The notes under the pieces were generated by a model. The model did no database searches. It was not told where the DNA came from and saw nothing but the letters and a program-made list of their open reading frames with translations. This document shows positions 53,950 through 64,000 of a stretch of DNA of 64,000 bases, piece after piece. The stretch spans positions 1,302,001 to 1,366,000 of the forward strand of contig JANEZZ010000793.1 of NCBI GenBank assembly GCA_026122225.1, read 5' to 3'. The position numbers and the translations under genes are program-made. The stretch comes from Heloderma charlesbogerti. Lineage: Eukaryota; Chordata; Lepidosauria; Squamata; Helodermatidae. Each line of letters opens with the position of its first letter. The stretch's first letter is position 1.

Positions 53950-54198
53950 GATGGATCATGGAGGATAAGGCTATCAATGGCTACTAGTCATGATGGCGAT
54001 ATATTAACTCCAGTACTGGAGGCAGTATGCCTCTGTATACCAGTTGCTGGGGAATATGGGCAGGAGGGTGCTGTTGTGCTCATGTGCTTTTTGTCGGCTT
54101 CCCATAGGCATCTGTCTGGCCACTGTGGAAGCAGAATGCTGGACTCCATAGGCCTTTGATCTGGTCCAGCAAGGCTCTTCTTATTCTCTTATGACCTG
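53950..54198 (+). mobile_element. CR1 LINE 3' end
   Basis: GATCATGGAGGATAAGGCTA to GCTCTTCTTATTCTCTTATG. Confidence 0.85.
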
Positions 54199-54316
54199 TA
54201 GCGAGCAGTGGAGTGAGATGAGAGCTTGCTTTAGCATACTCATGCAGTTCGACCAGGAAGTCATTGAAGCCAACCTGTCTCAATCCTGGCCTGGTCATGA
54301 GGCAGGCTAAAGATAA

Positions 54317-54622
54317 AAACATAAGAACATAAGAAGAGCCTTGCTGGATCAGTCCAAGGGTCCATCTAGTCCAACATTCTGTTCACACAGTGGCCAACCA
54401 GCTGTCGACCAGGAACCCACAAGCAGGGCATGAGCGCAACAGCACCTCCTGCCCATGTTCCCCAGCAACTGGTGTACATAGGCTCACTGCCTCTGGGACT
54501 GGAGGTAGCACATAGACATCAGGACTAGTAGCCATTGATAGCCTTTTCCTCCAGGAATTTGTCTAACCCCCTTTTAAAGCCATCCAAATGGGTGGCCATC
54601 ACTACATCCTGGGGTAGCGAGT
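54317..54622 (-). mobile_element. CR1 LINE 3' end
   Basis: Reversed octamers ACATAAGAACATAAGAAG, then the 3' UTR to GTGGCCATCACTACATCCTG. It lies head-on to the CR1 at 53950-54198. Confidence 0.88.
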
Positions 54623-54882
54623 ATATGGGTAGTTGAGTGAAGGAGGATTGCACAGTGCAGATGTATAACTGCAAGCCAGGGCTGTAACTTCACATGGATC
54701 AGGAGGGTTCCCCCATTGTCTGCAATGTCAGGGGGAAAGATCTTCAAGCATATGTGTTGGCGGGTTGTTTGTAGGGGTTCAGCTGCGTGGTACATAGCTA
54801 CTCCATGCATGGTATTTGCATCCAATGACTTACCATGTAGCCACTATGTGGCTCTCTGCACTCCACCATAGACTATTACAGC

Positions 54883-55560
54883 AGTCATCCCTAACCTAGT
54901 GCCCTCCAGATGTCTTGTATTGTAACACCCATCATCCTCAGTCAATGTCAGGGTTGTGTCTGAGCCCATAGAGTCCCCAGGCAGCTCTGATTCTGAGGAG
55001 GAGATACAATTCATGGGAGAAGAACTCTCTCATACTTTAGAGGCGCAGCTGGAGGGGGAGCCCCCCCCCCTCACATCCCTGGGAGCGACAGTGACCCAGG
55101 CATGGAAAGGGAGGGACAACTTGAGCTTTTAGACGTGAGGCGCAGGCACAAGCGAGAGATTGCAGGAGCTGAGCTTAGGTGCTCAGCCTGATTGGCTCAA
55201 CGTCAACAGCTGCGCCCTGAGGCCCCACAGGAGAGGGGGAGATCTTCCCCTCCCACCCCTTAAGTTCAGAGAGTTGCTGCGTTTTTCCCAAACAGAGATC
55301 AACTGACGTCCTAACCCGTAGAGACCCCTAGATGGCTGTTCCTTTGTAGTTCCTCTGAGTCTCAGACAATTAGCACCTGTATGCTTCATCAGGTTGAATG
55401 GAATTAAAGCCTTGGAAAGCAGCCCTTTTGTCTGAGTGTTGATTCTGGTTACTGGAGGATTCCGTAGGCAACAGGGGCACCCGACAGTCAGCTTGCTGGC
55501 TGGAGATGATGGGAGTCCATCGACCAACACATTTGGGAGATGCGAGGCTGGGGAAAGCAG
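54883..55560. mobile_element. Palindromic hAT MITE split by a solo LTR
   Basis: Left arm TCATCCCTAACCTAGTGCCC; right arm GCTTGCTGGCTGGAGATGAT to GAGGCTGGGGAAAGCAG. The LTR at 54946-55486 divides them. Confidence 0.7.
54946..55486 (+). mobile_element. Solo LTR, same family as 6957-7486
   Basis: TGTCAGGGTTGTG to CACCCGACA, 541 bp, flanked by GTCAA and GTCAG. It shares GAGCCCATAGAG and the CTCTGATTCTGAGGAGGAG stretch and an AATTAAA-type signal before the end. Confidence 0.82.
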
Positions 55561-55792
55561 AATTACAGGAATGGTTCACGGTGGCTCTGCGACAGTAGCC
55601 CCCGTTCACGCTTTCAAAATGCATTTGCTGAACATGTGGAGGGGAGGAGCAGGAATGTGTCTACTGGCCCCGCCCCCAACCTCCACGCACTCTGTGGAAA
55701 GTGTGAATGGACCTCTGTGCACTTCAATTATATGCACAGAGGTTTTTCCACACAACCAAGAACTAAAGTGGTTACTTACTTATCATGAAAAT

Positions 55793-55828
<36 letters not shown>
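55793..55828. repeat. (AAAG)n microsatellite
   Basis: About nine units at the left end of a MITE-B copy. Confidence 0.95.
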
Positions 55829-56140
55829 GGAGACGCATCACCAGAAAAGAAGACCAAAGAGGGTACTAATTTGCATTATCTTTGCATGTGCTAATTGATA
55901 CGTACACACTCGAATTTAGAAATCATAACTACTTAAATAGAAATATCATACATCTCACCATACTGGCGAAAACTGTGACCTGTGTGCCTGCTCAGTTTGC
56001 TATCAGGTGCTAACTCTTGATGGGCAGCTTCAAGGCCCCAGCTCTCCTTTCTTCGACTTTAAACCAGATTTTGGCTTGGTAGCCCATCAAATAGAAGTGC
56101 TTCCAGGTGCAACATCCTTGCTGCCCCATGAGGTCCTGTT
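55829..56140. mobile_element. MITE-B copy
   Basis: GACGCATCACCAGAAAAGAA, then AATTTAGAAATCATAACTAC and CATACTGGCGAAAACTG. The left end was consumed by the AAAG repeat. Confidence 0.7.
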
Positions 56141-56234
56141 TCAGACCAGAACATGACAATTTTGGGGTGCTGGCTATCTCTAGAGGTCTGATGTGGGAGC
56201 AGTGGACTTCAGAGTGTTCAAACTGTGCCAATGC

Positions 56235-56960
56235 CAACTGATATAAGGGTACCTTTGAAGACAGTTCAGAAACTACAGTTACTTCAAAATAGAGCTGCTA
56301 GGTTACTAACTCGGACTGGCCGATTCGACCATGTGTTGCCAGTGCTTTGTCAGCTGCACTGGCTTCCAGTCCATGTCTGAGCCCAATGCAAAGTGTTGGT
56401 GTTGACCTTTAAAGCCCTAAATGGAGTGGGACCAGAGTTTCTAAAGGCACATCTCCTCCTGCATGTACTTGCTCAAACCCTTCAGTCATCTTCAGAGGCC
56501 CTCCTCCAGGTGCCCTCACAAAAGGAAGCTAGGCGGGTGGCTACAAGACAGAGGGCCTTCTCAGTGGTGGCAGCCCACTTATGGAATAAACTCCCCAAAC
56601 AGGTTTGCCTGGCACTTCCATTGTTATCATTTGGCCAGCAGCCAAAGAGCTTTCTTTTTCCCAAGAATTTTAGAGAGCTAGTTCTAGGTTATTATTGGTA
56701 TTTTGTTGATTCCTGTGCTGTTTATTGTTTGCAGTAAACTGTATTTTATTCTTTTAAATATTTGTATTGTATTTTATATTGGGACAAAGGCATTGTATAT
56801 TTGTACAGCCTTTTTGATTTGGAAATCAGTATTGCAGCTATGCATGTATGATATATTGTTGGACTGCTAATCTATTGTTTTAAACTTTGTGTGAAATATT
56901 CATTTTTATATTAAAATTTGTTATATATGTTTTATATGCATCATTTTCCTTAAACCTATT
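56235..56960 (+). mobile_element. CR1/L2-clade LINE, C-terminal tail and 3' UTR
   Basis: Reads LTFKALNGVGPEFLKAHL and RQRAFSVVAAHLWNKLP, the same RT C-terminal tail as the LINE at 4362 (there [17 protein letters not shown]). The 3' UTR is AT-rich. Confidence 0.82.
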
Positions 56961-57199
56961 TTGTTTTGTTCTTCATGCGATGAGACAAACAGAGGGCAGG
57001 CGGCTGCTCTAGGGAGCCCCGTCAGCTGCTCTCTCACTAAGGCAAATGCCATGGCAACAGGGCAGCTGGTGAGACTGTCCGGAGCACCCACTGGAGGCCG
57101 TGGGGCAGCAGCAGTTGCAGGCCCTCCTGGAGGGGAGCAGTGCAATTCACCACTCCTCCTGGTTCATTGCCTGACACAGCTGCCTTATGGGAGGGCCAT

Positions 57200-57725
57200 C
57201 CCTGGCTCCAGTCCCTTAATCATTTTGGTTGCCCTTTTCCACACCTTTTCCAGCTTCTTGAGGTGCAGTGACCAGAACTGCACACAGTATTCTGGCTGTG
57301 GTTACAGCATAGGTCCCTGCTACTATAGAGTTGTCTTATTGCCATTTATTCATTTTCTTTCATCTGAAATAGAGGGTGGGAGACCACTCTTCAGTGTGAT
57401 CATGTACAGATTTGTTATATGATCCCCCAAATATTGAGACATTTCAGGGCAGAGCTAGCTGGGTTTCATTTGGATGAGAGTCTACTGGAGACTTATGGTA
57501 TCTTTGTAGTATTTGCTTTGTTTGCAAATATACAAGGGGAGCATACATGGAGGCAACCCATGAACGCTTTTACAACGCAGCAGATCTGGTCACTGCACCT
57601 AAAAAAAGAGCTGGAAAAAGTGCTTGTAGGTTTCCTGTGTGCAGCTGGTTGGCCACTATGTGAACAGAATGCTGGACTAGATGGACCCTTGGTCTGATCC
57701 AGCAGGGCTCTTCTTATGTTCTTCT
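57200..57725. mobile_element. CR1 fragments in both orientations
   Basis: 57215-57340 is a reversed CR1 coding piece (GGTGCAGTGACCAGAACTGC); 57610-57722 is a forward CR1 3' end (GCTGGTTGGCCACTATGTGA to CTCTTCTTATGTTC). Confidence 0.7.
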
Positions 57726-57944
57726 CTGCTCTCCCATATCAGATCCCCCACCCCTGGAAGCTCTGCACCCCAAGGTGCCTTCAGCCTGGAAGGCACAACT
57801 CACTTCTTCTCTTTGGCTCTTCAACTGAAAAACTGCTGTTCCTTCACTCTTTTTTTCTGTCTGGCTGCCCTCACATTAAAGAAAAAAAAACCCGTAGCCC
57901 TCTCGGTGTGGAGCCTTTCCTCATTTACCGCAGGCTCCCAGATG

Positions 57945-58208
57945 GTAACCACGTGATTGCTGAGAGGGGAAGCTTTTCATTTTAAAGGTGCCATAGAACT
58001 CGATGAAGTAGCACCATCTAGTGGCTGTTTTAATAGTGTAACAATCCAACTTATAGTTCATTATTTCCGGATCTTTTTGAGATGGAAAAACCAGGAAATA
58101 CCTGTGGAAGTGCCCTGGAGGTTAACAATGTCATGAAAAAGACCTGCAAACGTCTGTGAGTGACAAATCTCAATAGAAAGATAAAAGCGGTGTGTGAAGA
58201 AGCTCCCC
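57945..58208. mobile_element. MITE-A copy, partial
   Basis: GTAGCACCATCTAGTGGCTG core and a right end GATAAAAGCGGTGTGTGAAG. The left third is missing. Confidence 0.65.
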
Positions 58209-58516
58209 CCCACACACACCTACCTACTTGCCACCTCCCATTTGGTGACCATTCTGGGCCAGTAATCTGCCTAACAAAGGAATGGTCAACTAGTAGCCAA
58301 AACACTGGGAGTGCAGAAACTCAGGCCCAGGGTCCCAATCCAGCCCTCTTGGGGTCCCAATCCAGCCCTCTGAGGTTCCCAGATGACCACACACCTTACC
58401 ATTGGACTCACCCCTTTCCCCGGACTACTGATTGTTCGGAGGTTTCCCGGCATGTGTGCAATTCCCCACCCTTCCCATTCTAAAAGACTGATATGCACTC
58501 CTAAGGCTTAAGAAAA

Positions 58517-59815
58517 TAGAACATAAAAACATAAGAGGATCCATGCTGGATCGGACCAAGGGTCCATCTAGTCCAGCATTCTGATCACACAGTGGCCAAC
58601 AAGCTGTCAACCAGGAAAACACAAGCAGGACATGAGCGCAACAACAGCACCCGCTGTCAAGGGCTCCTTGGAGGCCTCTCTCAGTCTAATCCAGTAGCCA
58701 AGTCCAGACACAGACAAAGGGATTCTTTTCAAAGCTTTATTCCTCTTTTACAACTTAACAACTCTACTATTAGCAACTAGATATGAGCAGCAGAGTACCT
58801 ATGCCCTAAGTTGGAACAGTTGGTCCCCGTTTGAAAGGGAATCACTGGCAGACCCTGAACTTAAGGGCTAGGGAGAGTCCCTCCCCTTTTCCCTTGGATC
58901 CTCTGGACGCAACCGTTGTTTGCACGCCAACCGGGCACTACGCCTCCTTTCCGCGCCCTCCATTTGGCACTGCTCCCTGCATCGGCGTCGCGCGTCCAGC
59001 AAGTCTGCTTCCCGCGCTCTGTCACTCCCAGAACTGCTATCTAAGCTAGGAATGCTGATGGCAGGAATCTCCGTCAGCTGTTGGCCCTGGGAAAGAGGAG
59101 CAACTCCTCTTCCTCAGAATCAGAACTACTCTGGGATTCTATAGGCTCAGTGTCCACCCTGACACCCTCCCACCCATGTTCCCCAGCACCTGGTGCACAT
59201 AGGCTCACTGCCTCTGATGCTGGAGGTAGCATAGAACCATCAGGATGATTTCTTTATAATCATTGCATGTTTCACATTCTACTTCTGTATGTGCTGTTCC
59301 TTTGCATTTACGTTTCTCTATAAACCATTCATACCTTAAGACTTCCTGCGTGGCATGTTTTCATTTGTTTAACAAGTTGAAAGGGTATTCACTGTTTTCC
59401 TGCTTAAGTTTTAAAATATATTTTTAAACACATGGAACTTTCAGATAGCCTTAAGTTAGCTCTGCTTACACTCTCTCACCCATTGGGTCAAAGTCAGAAC
59501 CTCACTTTCACCTTCTTCTCCGTTTCAAAGCCATCCATCTTATGGTAGCAAATTCCATAGTTTAACTATGTGCTGTGTGAAGAAGTCCTTCCTGTCCTGA
59601 ACCTCCAACCAATCAGCTTCTTGAGATGACCCCACATTCTAGTATTATGAGAGAGAGAGAGAGAGAGAAATGTCTCCCTATCCACTTTCTCCGGACCATG
59701 CATAATTTTGTACACTTCTGTCATGTCTTCCTTCACTTGCCTTTTTTCTAAGCTAAACAGACCCAGATGTTGTAAACTTTCCTCATAGGGGAGTTGCTCC
59801 AACCCCTTGAACAAT
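58517..59815 (-). mobile_element. CR1 LINE 3' end split by a solo LTR
   Basis: 58517-58654 is the reversed 3' UTR, which resumes at 59165 (CCCATGTTCCCCAGCACC). After a stretch of unrelated DNA the reversed coding tail follows at 59530-59815 (TGGTAGCAAATTCCATAG). Confidence 0.82.
58655..59164 (-). mobile_element. Solo LTR nested in CR1
   Basis: Reverse copy of the 6957 family, TGTCAAGGGC to CACCCTGACA on the plus strand, 510 bp, flanked by CCCGC and CCCTC. A polyadenylation signal (AATAAA on the minus strand) lies near 58740. It is closest to the 6957 copy. Confidence 0.88.
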
Positions 59816-59835
59816 TTTGTTTCCTTATTTAGTTA

Positions 59836-59906
59836 CTTAGGGTGCAATCCCTTGCATATTTAGACAGAAAAAAGGCCTACAACTCCCAGCATTCCACAGC
59901 CTGCCA
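59836..59906. mobile_element. Half copy of the small Harbinger-like MITE
   Basis: GCATATTTAGACAGAAAAAA and CAACTCCCAGCATTCC match one arm of 19763-19895. The probable LTR begins where the second arm should start. Confidence 0.6.
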
Positions 59907-60385
59907 TGAGTCCTGGCCCAACAATCAAAGACACTTTCAGGTACAGCACACCTTTATTTGATAGAGAGAAAATGCTGCAGCATGGGGAGTTCACTCTCTG
60001 GGCAGTGAAATAAACTCCCCCCTGCATGCTACACACCACTAGCTTTTTATTAGGAAATTGATTACACAGCCACCTAATCCTGTGCAGAATGCTTGTTGAC
60101 CAAAAAGGAAGTCTAGTTTAACTACCAGTTCTTAAACCGTCGGCTGGCCTGTCTGGAGAATGGTAACATACAGGCAGTTCCCTATTTGGTTTGTTCACAT
60201 ATGGAAACTTTTGCTGGTTAGGCAAACTGCTTTTCAGAACTTTGTAAATTGTGCATTTTTTGGTGAGAGAGGGTGGGGGTGGTCATGTACACATTCAAAA
60301 ATTCCACAGTGAAGATACCCAGGCCCAACCTTCACTGAGCCTTGATATGGCTTCCTTCTGGTCTATTACAGTCAGCCATAACACA
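59907..60385 (-). mobile_element. Possible solo LTR
   Basis: On the minus strand it opens TGTTATGGCTGACTG and has AATAAAGG about 45 bases before an end reading GGGCCAGGACTCA. It interrupts a MITE half. No matching target duplication, so the borders are uncertain. Confidence 0.42.
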
Positions 60386-60549
60386 TGTTACTGGCAGGAA
60401 GGGCTTTAAGGCTATTTTTGGTACTTTTGCCAGATGGCCATGCTCCCTTTGCCTTCAGCGCCACCCACCACTGGAATGTGACACCTGAGAACGTCTCTGA
60501 AATGGGAATTCAGCCCTCAAGCTGAAAAAGGTTCAACACCCTTGTATAA

Positions 60550-60755
60550 CATCACTGTGAGAGAGGCCATATCTCAGTGCAAACCACATGCTTTGCATAC
60601 AGAAGGTTCCCCATCCCCAGTTTTCTCCTGAGCATATCCAGTTCAGACTGAGGATAACCCTTGTCTGAAACCCTGGATTGCCAGCTGTTGTCAGTCAGCA
60701 TACTGAGCAAGAAGGAGCAATGGCTTGACTCTGGTTCCTATGGCCCTGTTATCAG
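60550..60755 (+). mobile_element. Degraded tRNA-derived SINE
   Basis: GAGGCCATATCTCAGTGCAA to GTCAGCATACTGAGCAAGAA and GGTTCCTATGGCCC follow the element at 46205-46402. The promoter boxes are largely lost. Confidence 0.65.
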
Positions 60756-60768
60756 AAAGCCCCGTGCT

Positions 60769-61121
60769 TAGGGTGGCCACTTACATACTACCAAAAAGAG
60801 GAAGTACAGGACCCAAGGAGTGGGCAAAAGAGGACATCGACTGCGTAGATGCAAATCTAGAAATAATTAGTATCGTTTAAATATAATTTAAATAAACTTC
60901 CATAGTGAGGAAGAAAGTGACCAGGGGCCCTGTGTGCCTGCTCAATCTGCCACCCAGATACTACCTCTTGATGGGAAATTTCAAGCCCCTGGCTCTCTTA
61001 TGGTCTTTTATGTCTAAACTGGACTTGGACCAGACAGTCTTTCAAATACCTTTAAATAAAGGACTGTTCTTTGATAGCCTTTCTAATAGAGGACTGTGAA
61101 GCAGGACACATTGCCACTCCA
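60769..61121. mobile_element. MITE-B copy
   Basis: TAGGGTGGCCACTTACATAC to CAGGACACATTGCCACTCCA. The right end overlaps the next fold-back element by one or two bases. Confidence 0.78.
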
Positions 61122-61297
61122 GTGGAGGCTGGTGGTTGTGATGTCAGTGGGGTGGTAAATCCGCTCTGGGTTTCAGTCAGAACCAGTCAGAACTTCGCAC
61201 CTTGGATAGTCCTTTAGAGCTCTGACTGGTTCTGACTGAAAGAAAGCCAGAGCGGACCCACCACCCCACTGACATCGCAGCCCCCAGCCCCCACTGG
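61120..61297. mobile_element. Fold-back MITE of the CAGTGGAGGCTG family
   Basis: CAGTGGAGGCTGGTGGTTGT pairs with AGCCCCCAGCCCCCACTGG, and TTTCAGTCAGAACCAGTCAG pairs with CTGACTGGTTCTGACTGAAA. A second copy is at 62335-62551. Confidence 0.85.
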
Positions 61298-61357
61298 GTC
61301 ACTCTACTCTCGCTTCAATACTGGCGATAGCTCTGTCTCACAATCAAATCTGTTTGT

Positions 61358-61600
61358 TTGTTTATTTATTTATTACATTTATATCCCACCTTTTTTTCCT
61401 CCGTAAGGAACCCAAGGTGGTGTACATAATCCTCCTCCTCTCCATTTTATCCTTGCAACAACAACCCTGTGAGGTAGGTTGGGCTGAGAGTCTGTGACTG
61501 GCCCAAAGTCACCCAATGAGCTTCCATGGCCGAGTGGGGACTAGAACTCGGATTTCCCGGCTCCCAGTCCAACAGTCTCGCCGCTACACCACACTGGCTC
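61358..61600 (-). mobile_element. MIR-like CORE-SINE
   Basis: Reverse copy: TTTATTACATTTATATCCC tail, CAACAACCCTGTGAGGTAGG and CTACACCACACTGGCTC head. It lies 130 bp upstream of the TM4SF start codon, possibly within its promoter or 5' UTR. Confidence 0.88.
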
Positions 61601-61699
61601 TCAATCAAATGACATTGATCAAGAAGCCCCATCTTTTCTTTATGCCACACATTTTCTCAGGGTTTTCTTTTTATTTCCCATTTCCTTTCCAAGGAGAAA

Positions 61700-61720
61700 A
61701 AGAGAGAGAGAGAGAGAGAG
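61700..61720 (+). repeat. (AG)n run in the TM4SF 5' leader
   Basis: Ten AG units end three to five bases before the start codon. Confidence 0.9.
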
Positions 61721-61725
61721 ACATG

Positions 61726-61896
61726 ATGTGTACCAGAAAGTGTTCCAGATGCATTGGGATTGCTCTATTTCCGCTCGCTATCTGTGCTATTATTTCCAGT
61801 CTCCTCCCCTATTTCCTCAACGGAGAAGTGTTGGAGCCCCACAAGATTACCGAACTGGTCTGGTTTTTCCATGGCATTCTGGGAGCTGGAATATTA
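61726..61896 (+). CDS. TM4SF4-like: L6-family four-transmembrane protein, first coding exon (TM4SF4-like; 3' end outside window)
   Basis: The exon encodes 57 residues beginning MCTRKCSRCIG and ends at a GTAAGA donor in phase 0. It shows the L6-family pattern: a cytosolic Cys-rich start, a first membrane segment (IGIALFPLAICAIISSLLPYF), a short NGE loop, then WFFHGILGAGIL opening the second segment. MCT at the start and the GGILGSGVL-like end are nearest TM4SF4; TM4SF1 and TM4SF18 are less similar. An in-frame ATG at 61723 could add one Met; I preferred 61726 because the family starts with Met-Cys. The 5' leader holds an (AG)n run at 61700-61720. I could not find exon 2 before the right edge. 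It lies divergently from the ferroxidase gene, 33 kb away, matching the known grouping of TM4SF genes near CP. Confidence 0.82.
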
Positions 61897-63920
61897 GTAA
61901 GAAAAAGTATTCATTGTTGCAATGCATGTTTCAGCAATTTGTAAAACGTTACCTAAAAATACCTATCAAATGACAGATCTACACAACACATCTGTATCAG
62001 TTTTATACTAGTTTAATTGTCATGGCTCCCTTCATTCCTCTGTCATAGTTTGCTGAGAATTCTGTTACAAATATCCGTTGTCCTACTCACAGAACTACAG
62101 TTCCCAGCATTCTCTGGGAGAAGGAATCACTATTAATTCAGTTAAAGTATGCGACATAGATGCACCCAAGTTTGTTTATTTTGCTGTTTCATTTTTTTCT
62201 TAACAGTTACGTATTGACTTGATTTTAGTTTTGCAGAAGCGTATGTATGTTTTTAGAGCAATCTGATTAATAGCGAGGCACTTTAAAATGTATTCCATTA
62301 AAAAATGTAACCAGTGTAGTCATAATCATAAAGCCAGAGGCTGGTGGTTCCAATTTCCGTGGGGCTGTGAATCCATTCCGAATTTCAGTCAGAACCAACC
62401 AGAACTCTAAAGGAGCTATGCAAGGTGCTGAACCCAATCCCCAAAATAGGTTTAGCACCTTGGATAGCCCCTTTAGAGTTCTGGCTGGTTCTGACTGAAA
62501 CCTGGAATGGATTCACGGCCCCACCAAAATTGGAGCCATCAGCCTCCACTGGCCAGAGGTGTCATCAGGGTAGGGCTTTGGGGCAGAATTCTGGGGCCCC
62601 ACTCCACAGAATGGTCAGGAGGGTTCCCAAACACAGCTAGGCTGGATTAACACATTTTGAAGTAAGTAAAGTAATACACATTGTCATCTAGAGGTCATGA
62701 ACATAAGACCATTAAATTTAGAGTCTAAAATTACCTAACTCTACCACTGCATAAAGCAAAGAATTAAACATAAAAGAAGCTTTGGTTATAGTCTCATTCA
62801 GAATATAACTTTTTGATCTAAGTAGAAACAGCCCAACGTCATGTCGAAAGGCGTCACACACACACACACAAAGAACAGCGAGGGAGGAGAGAGTCCATTG
62901 ATCTTCCAGATAATAACAACAGCACTCTCAGAGTAGTTATTGACCCTCAATGCATTATTTCAATTAATGCATGTTTATTTCCTGTGAAATGGCATGCAGA
63001 TTTGCACTGGCAGTTTACCGGTGGAACATTCCTGCAACTGCTGTTGTACCATTTACACTTGAACACCACCCATTCAGTGTCCAATAAGTGCTGGTTGTTT
63101 TCTGCTATCTCTCCTGGGAGCCTTGAAAAGATTAACACTTCTCAAGATTCCCAGCACAAATTCTTGCCTCTTGATTCATGGGGAGGAGAAGCATCACTTG
63201 AATAGACAGCAAATGATAATCTGGTAGTGAGCATACACACACTACATCCAAAATGTCTTGATGCAATTTCAGAAGAGTGGACTGCCAGTTAAGGGTATCC
63301 TTGTTTAGTTTTTGAGGCTCTTTTGATTCCGGTGTGTTATCTTTGAGGCTTTTTTGGTGCTGGTGTATTACTGTAGTAGGAGGTGAAAAAAAAAATATTA
63401 AAGATGGCCTCTCCATCTTACATTCCATGACAGCCTCATTAAAAGTTAAATTGGAGGTTATTATTGTTGGCAATAGTATTTATTTAAAACAATGAATTGT
63501 TTAATGTTTAAAAACAGGTGGTTAGTGGACTAAAAACTCTTTAAATGGTGACACCTCAAATAGGTACTTTTGGAAGGTATAAAAATAGCTATTGCTGGAG
63601 GGTATCAAGATGCCATTAAAACAGATGGATGACGTTTTTGTACATTCTAAATGTTTAAAAAGGAAAAATGGCTCATATCCTCAATAATAACAAGTGCTTC
63701 CAATTCCCAGGTCAATCATGGAGTTGAACCAGAGGCTACCCTCCTGTGTGCTACTGCCTGAACCACTGAGAACATCTCCTCTCAATTATGCTGGCCTCCT
63801 GGCAAAGTTCCATTTTATCTGCAAAAGACAGAGAGAATCGTGAGCACTTTAAAAGAGAGAGAGACAAAACAAACAAGCCTCACTTTTGTGGCAAGCATAT
63901 GTCCTTGGAATGAGTCTAGG
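61897..63920 (+). other. Intron 1 of the TM4SF4-like gene (partial)
   Basis: Starts with the donor GTAAGA. It contains one fold-back MITE (62335-62551), a (CA)n run near 62861 and otherwise unrecognised sequence. No second exon was found. Confidence 0.6.
62335..62551. mobile_element. Fold-back MITE of the CAGTGGAGGCTG family
   Basis: CAGAGGCTGGTGGTTCCAAT pairs with ATTGGAGCCATCAGCCTC; interior AATTTCAGTCAGAACCAACC pairs with GGCTGGTTCTGACTGAAA. Confidence 0.85.
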
Positions 63921-64000
63921 CAAGAAAGAAAGAAGGAAGGAAGGAAGGAAGGAAGGAAGGAAGGAAAGAAGGAAGGAAGGAAGGAAGGAAGAAAGAAAGA
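63921..64000. repeat. (GGAA)n/(AAAG)n microsatellite at the right edge
   Basis: Tetranucleotide purine tract reaching the end of the window. Confidence 0.95.

Noticed and set aside
56961..57422. A 153-codon ORF
   Set aside because: Its composition changes abruptly, it runs into CR1 sequence and it has no recognisable motif.
62950..63210. A second TM4SF exon
   Set aside because: The open frame here lacks the CCGCC and membrane-segment features expected of exon 2.

Overview
The window comes from a vertebrate nuclear genome, most likely a squamate reptile (lizard or snake). It has large introns, GT-AG splicing, microsatellites and very dense transposable elements. The element mix is diagnostic: Bov-B (RTE) LINEs, a Sauria-type SINE, CR1 LINEs ending in TTCTTATG-like octamers, MIR-like CORE-SINEs, an L2/CR1-clade LINE and many hAT and Harbinger MITEs. 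Nothing points to a prokaryotic or viral genome. The species cannot be named from sequence alone.

Two host genes are supported. (1) The left 28.6 kb holds, on the minus strand, the first ten coding exons of a ceruloplasmin/hephaestin-family multicopper ferroxidase. They run from the start codon at 28620 to exon 10 at 555-705, and the gene continues beyond the left edge. All splice sites are GT-AG and all codon phases close, giving 623 complete codons (cupredoxin domains 1 to 3 and the start of domain 4). The sequence looks most like HEPHL1. (2) At 61726-61896 on the plus strand is the first coding exon of a four-transmembrane L6-family protein, most like TM4SF4; it continues beyond the right edge. 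In mammals TM4SF18/TM4SF1/TM4SF4 flank CP (ceruloplasmin), so a HEPHL1-like oxidase beside a TM4SF gene is a notable combination. A decayed second copy of ferroxidase exon 2 lies between the two genes (47060-47308), which suggests a tandem relative was once present.

Layout: 1-28.6 kb, ferroxidase exons with introns full of CR1, L2/CR1, Harbinger and hAT elements, a solo LTR and a Sauria SINE; 29.7-32.9 kb, a full-length but broken Bov-B; 33.3-37.7 kb, a recent partial duplication carrying the 5' part of a second Bov-B insertion; 39.2-40.2 kb, a hAT-like element packed with nested palindromes and bounded by a perfect 8-bp target-site duplication; 40.2-46 kb, largely unrecognised intergenic DNA with a MIR-like SINE, a hAT element and a rearranged third copy of the 33.9-kb segment; 46-49.8 kb, a tRNA-derived SINE, the pseudo-exon, CR1, an LTR and a 5S-rRNA/CR1 chimeric SINE; 50-61.6 kb, nested MITEs, CR1 copies and two more solo LTRs; 61.7-64 kb, TM4SF exon 1 and its intron.

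The two host genes are neighbours and are not known to act together. The ferroxidase oxidises Fe(II) for loading onto transferrin; L6-family proteins are membrane proteins of the cell surface and endosomes. Family labels such as MITE-A and MITE-B are local names used only in this annotation. Most repeat boundaries are good to about 10-20 bases unless a target-site duplication is quoted.
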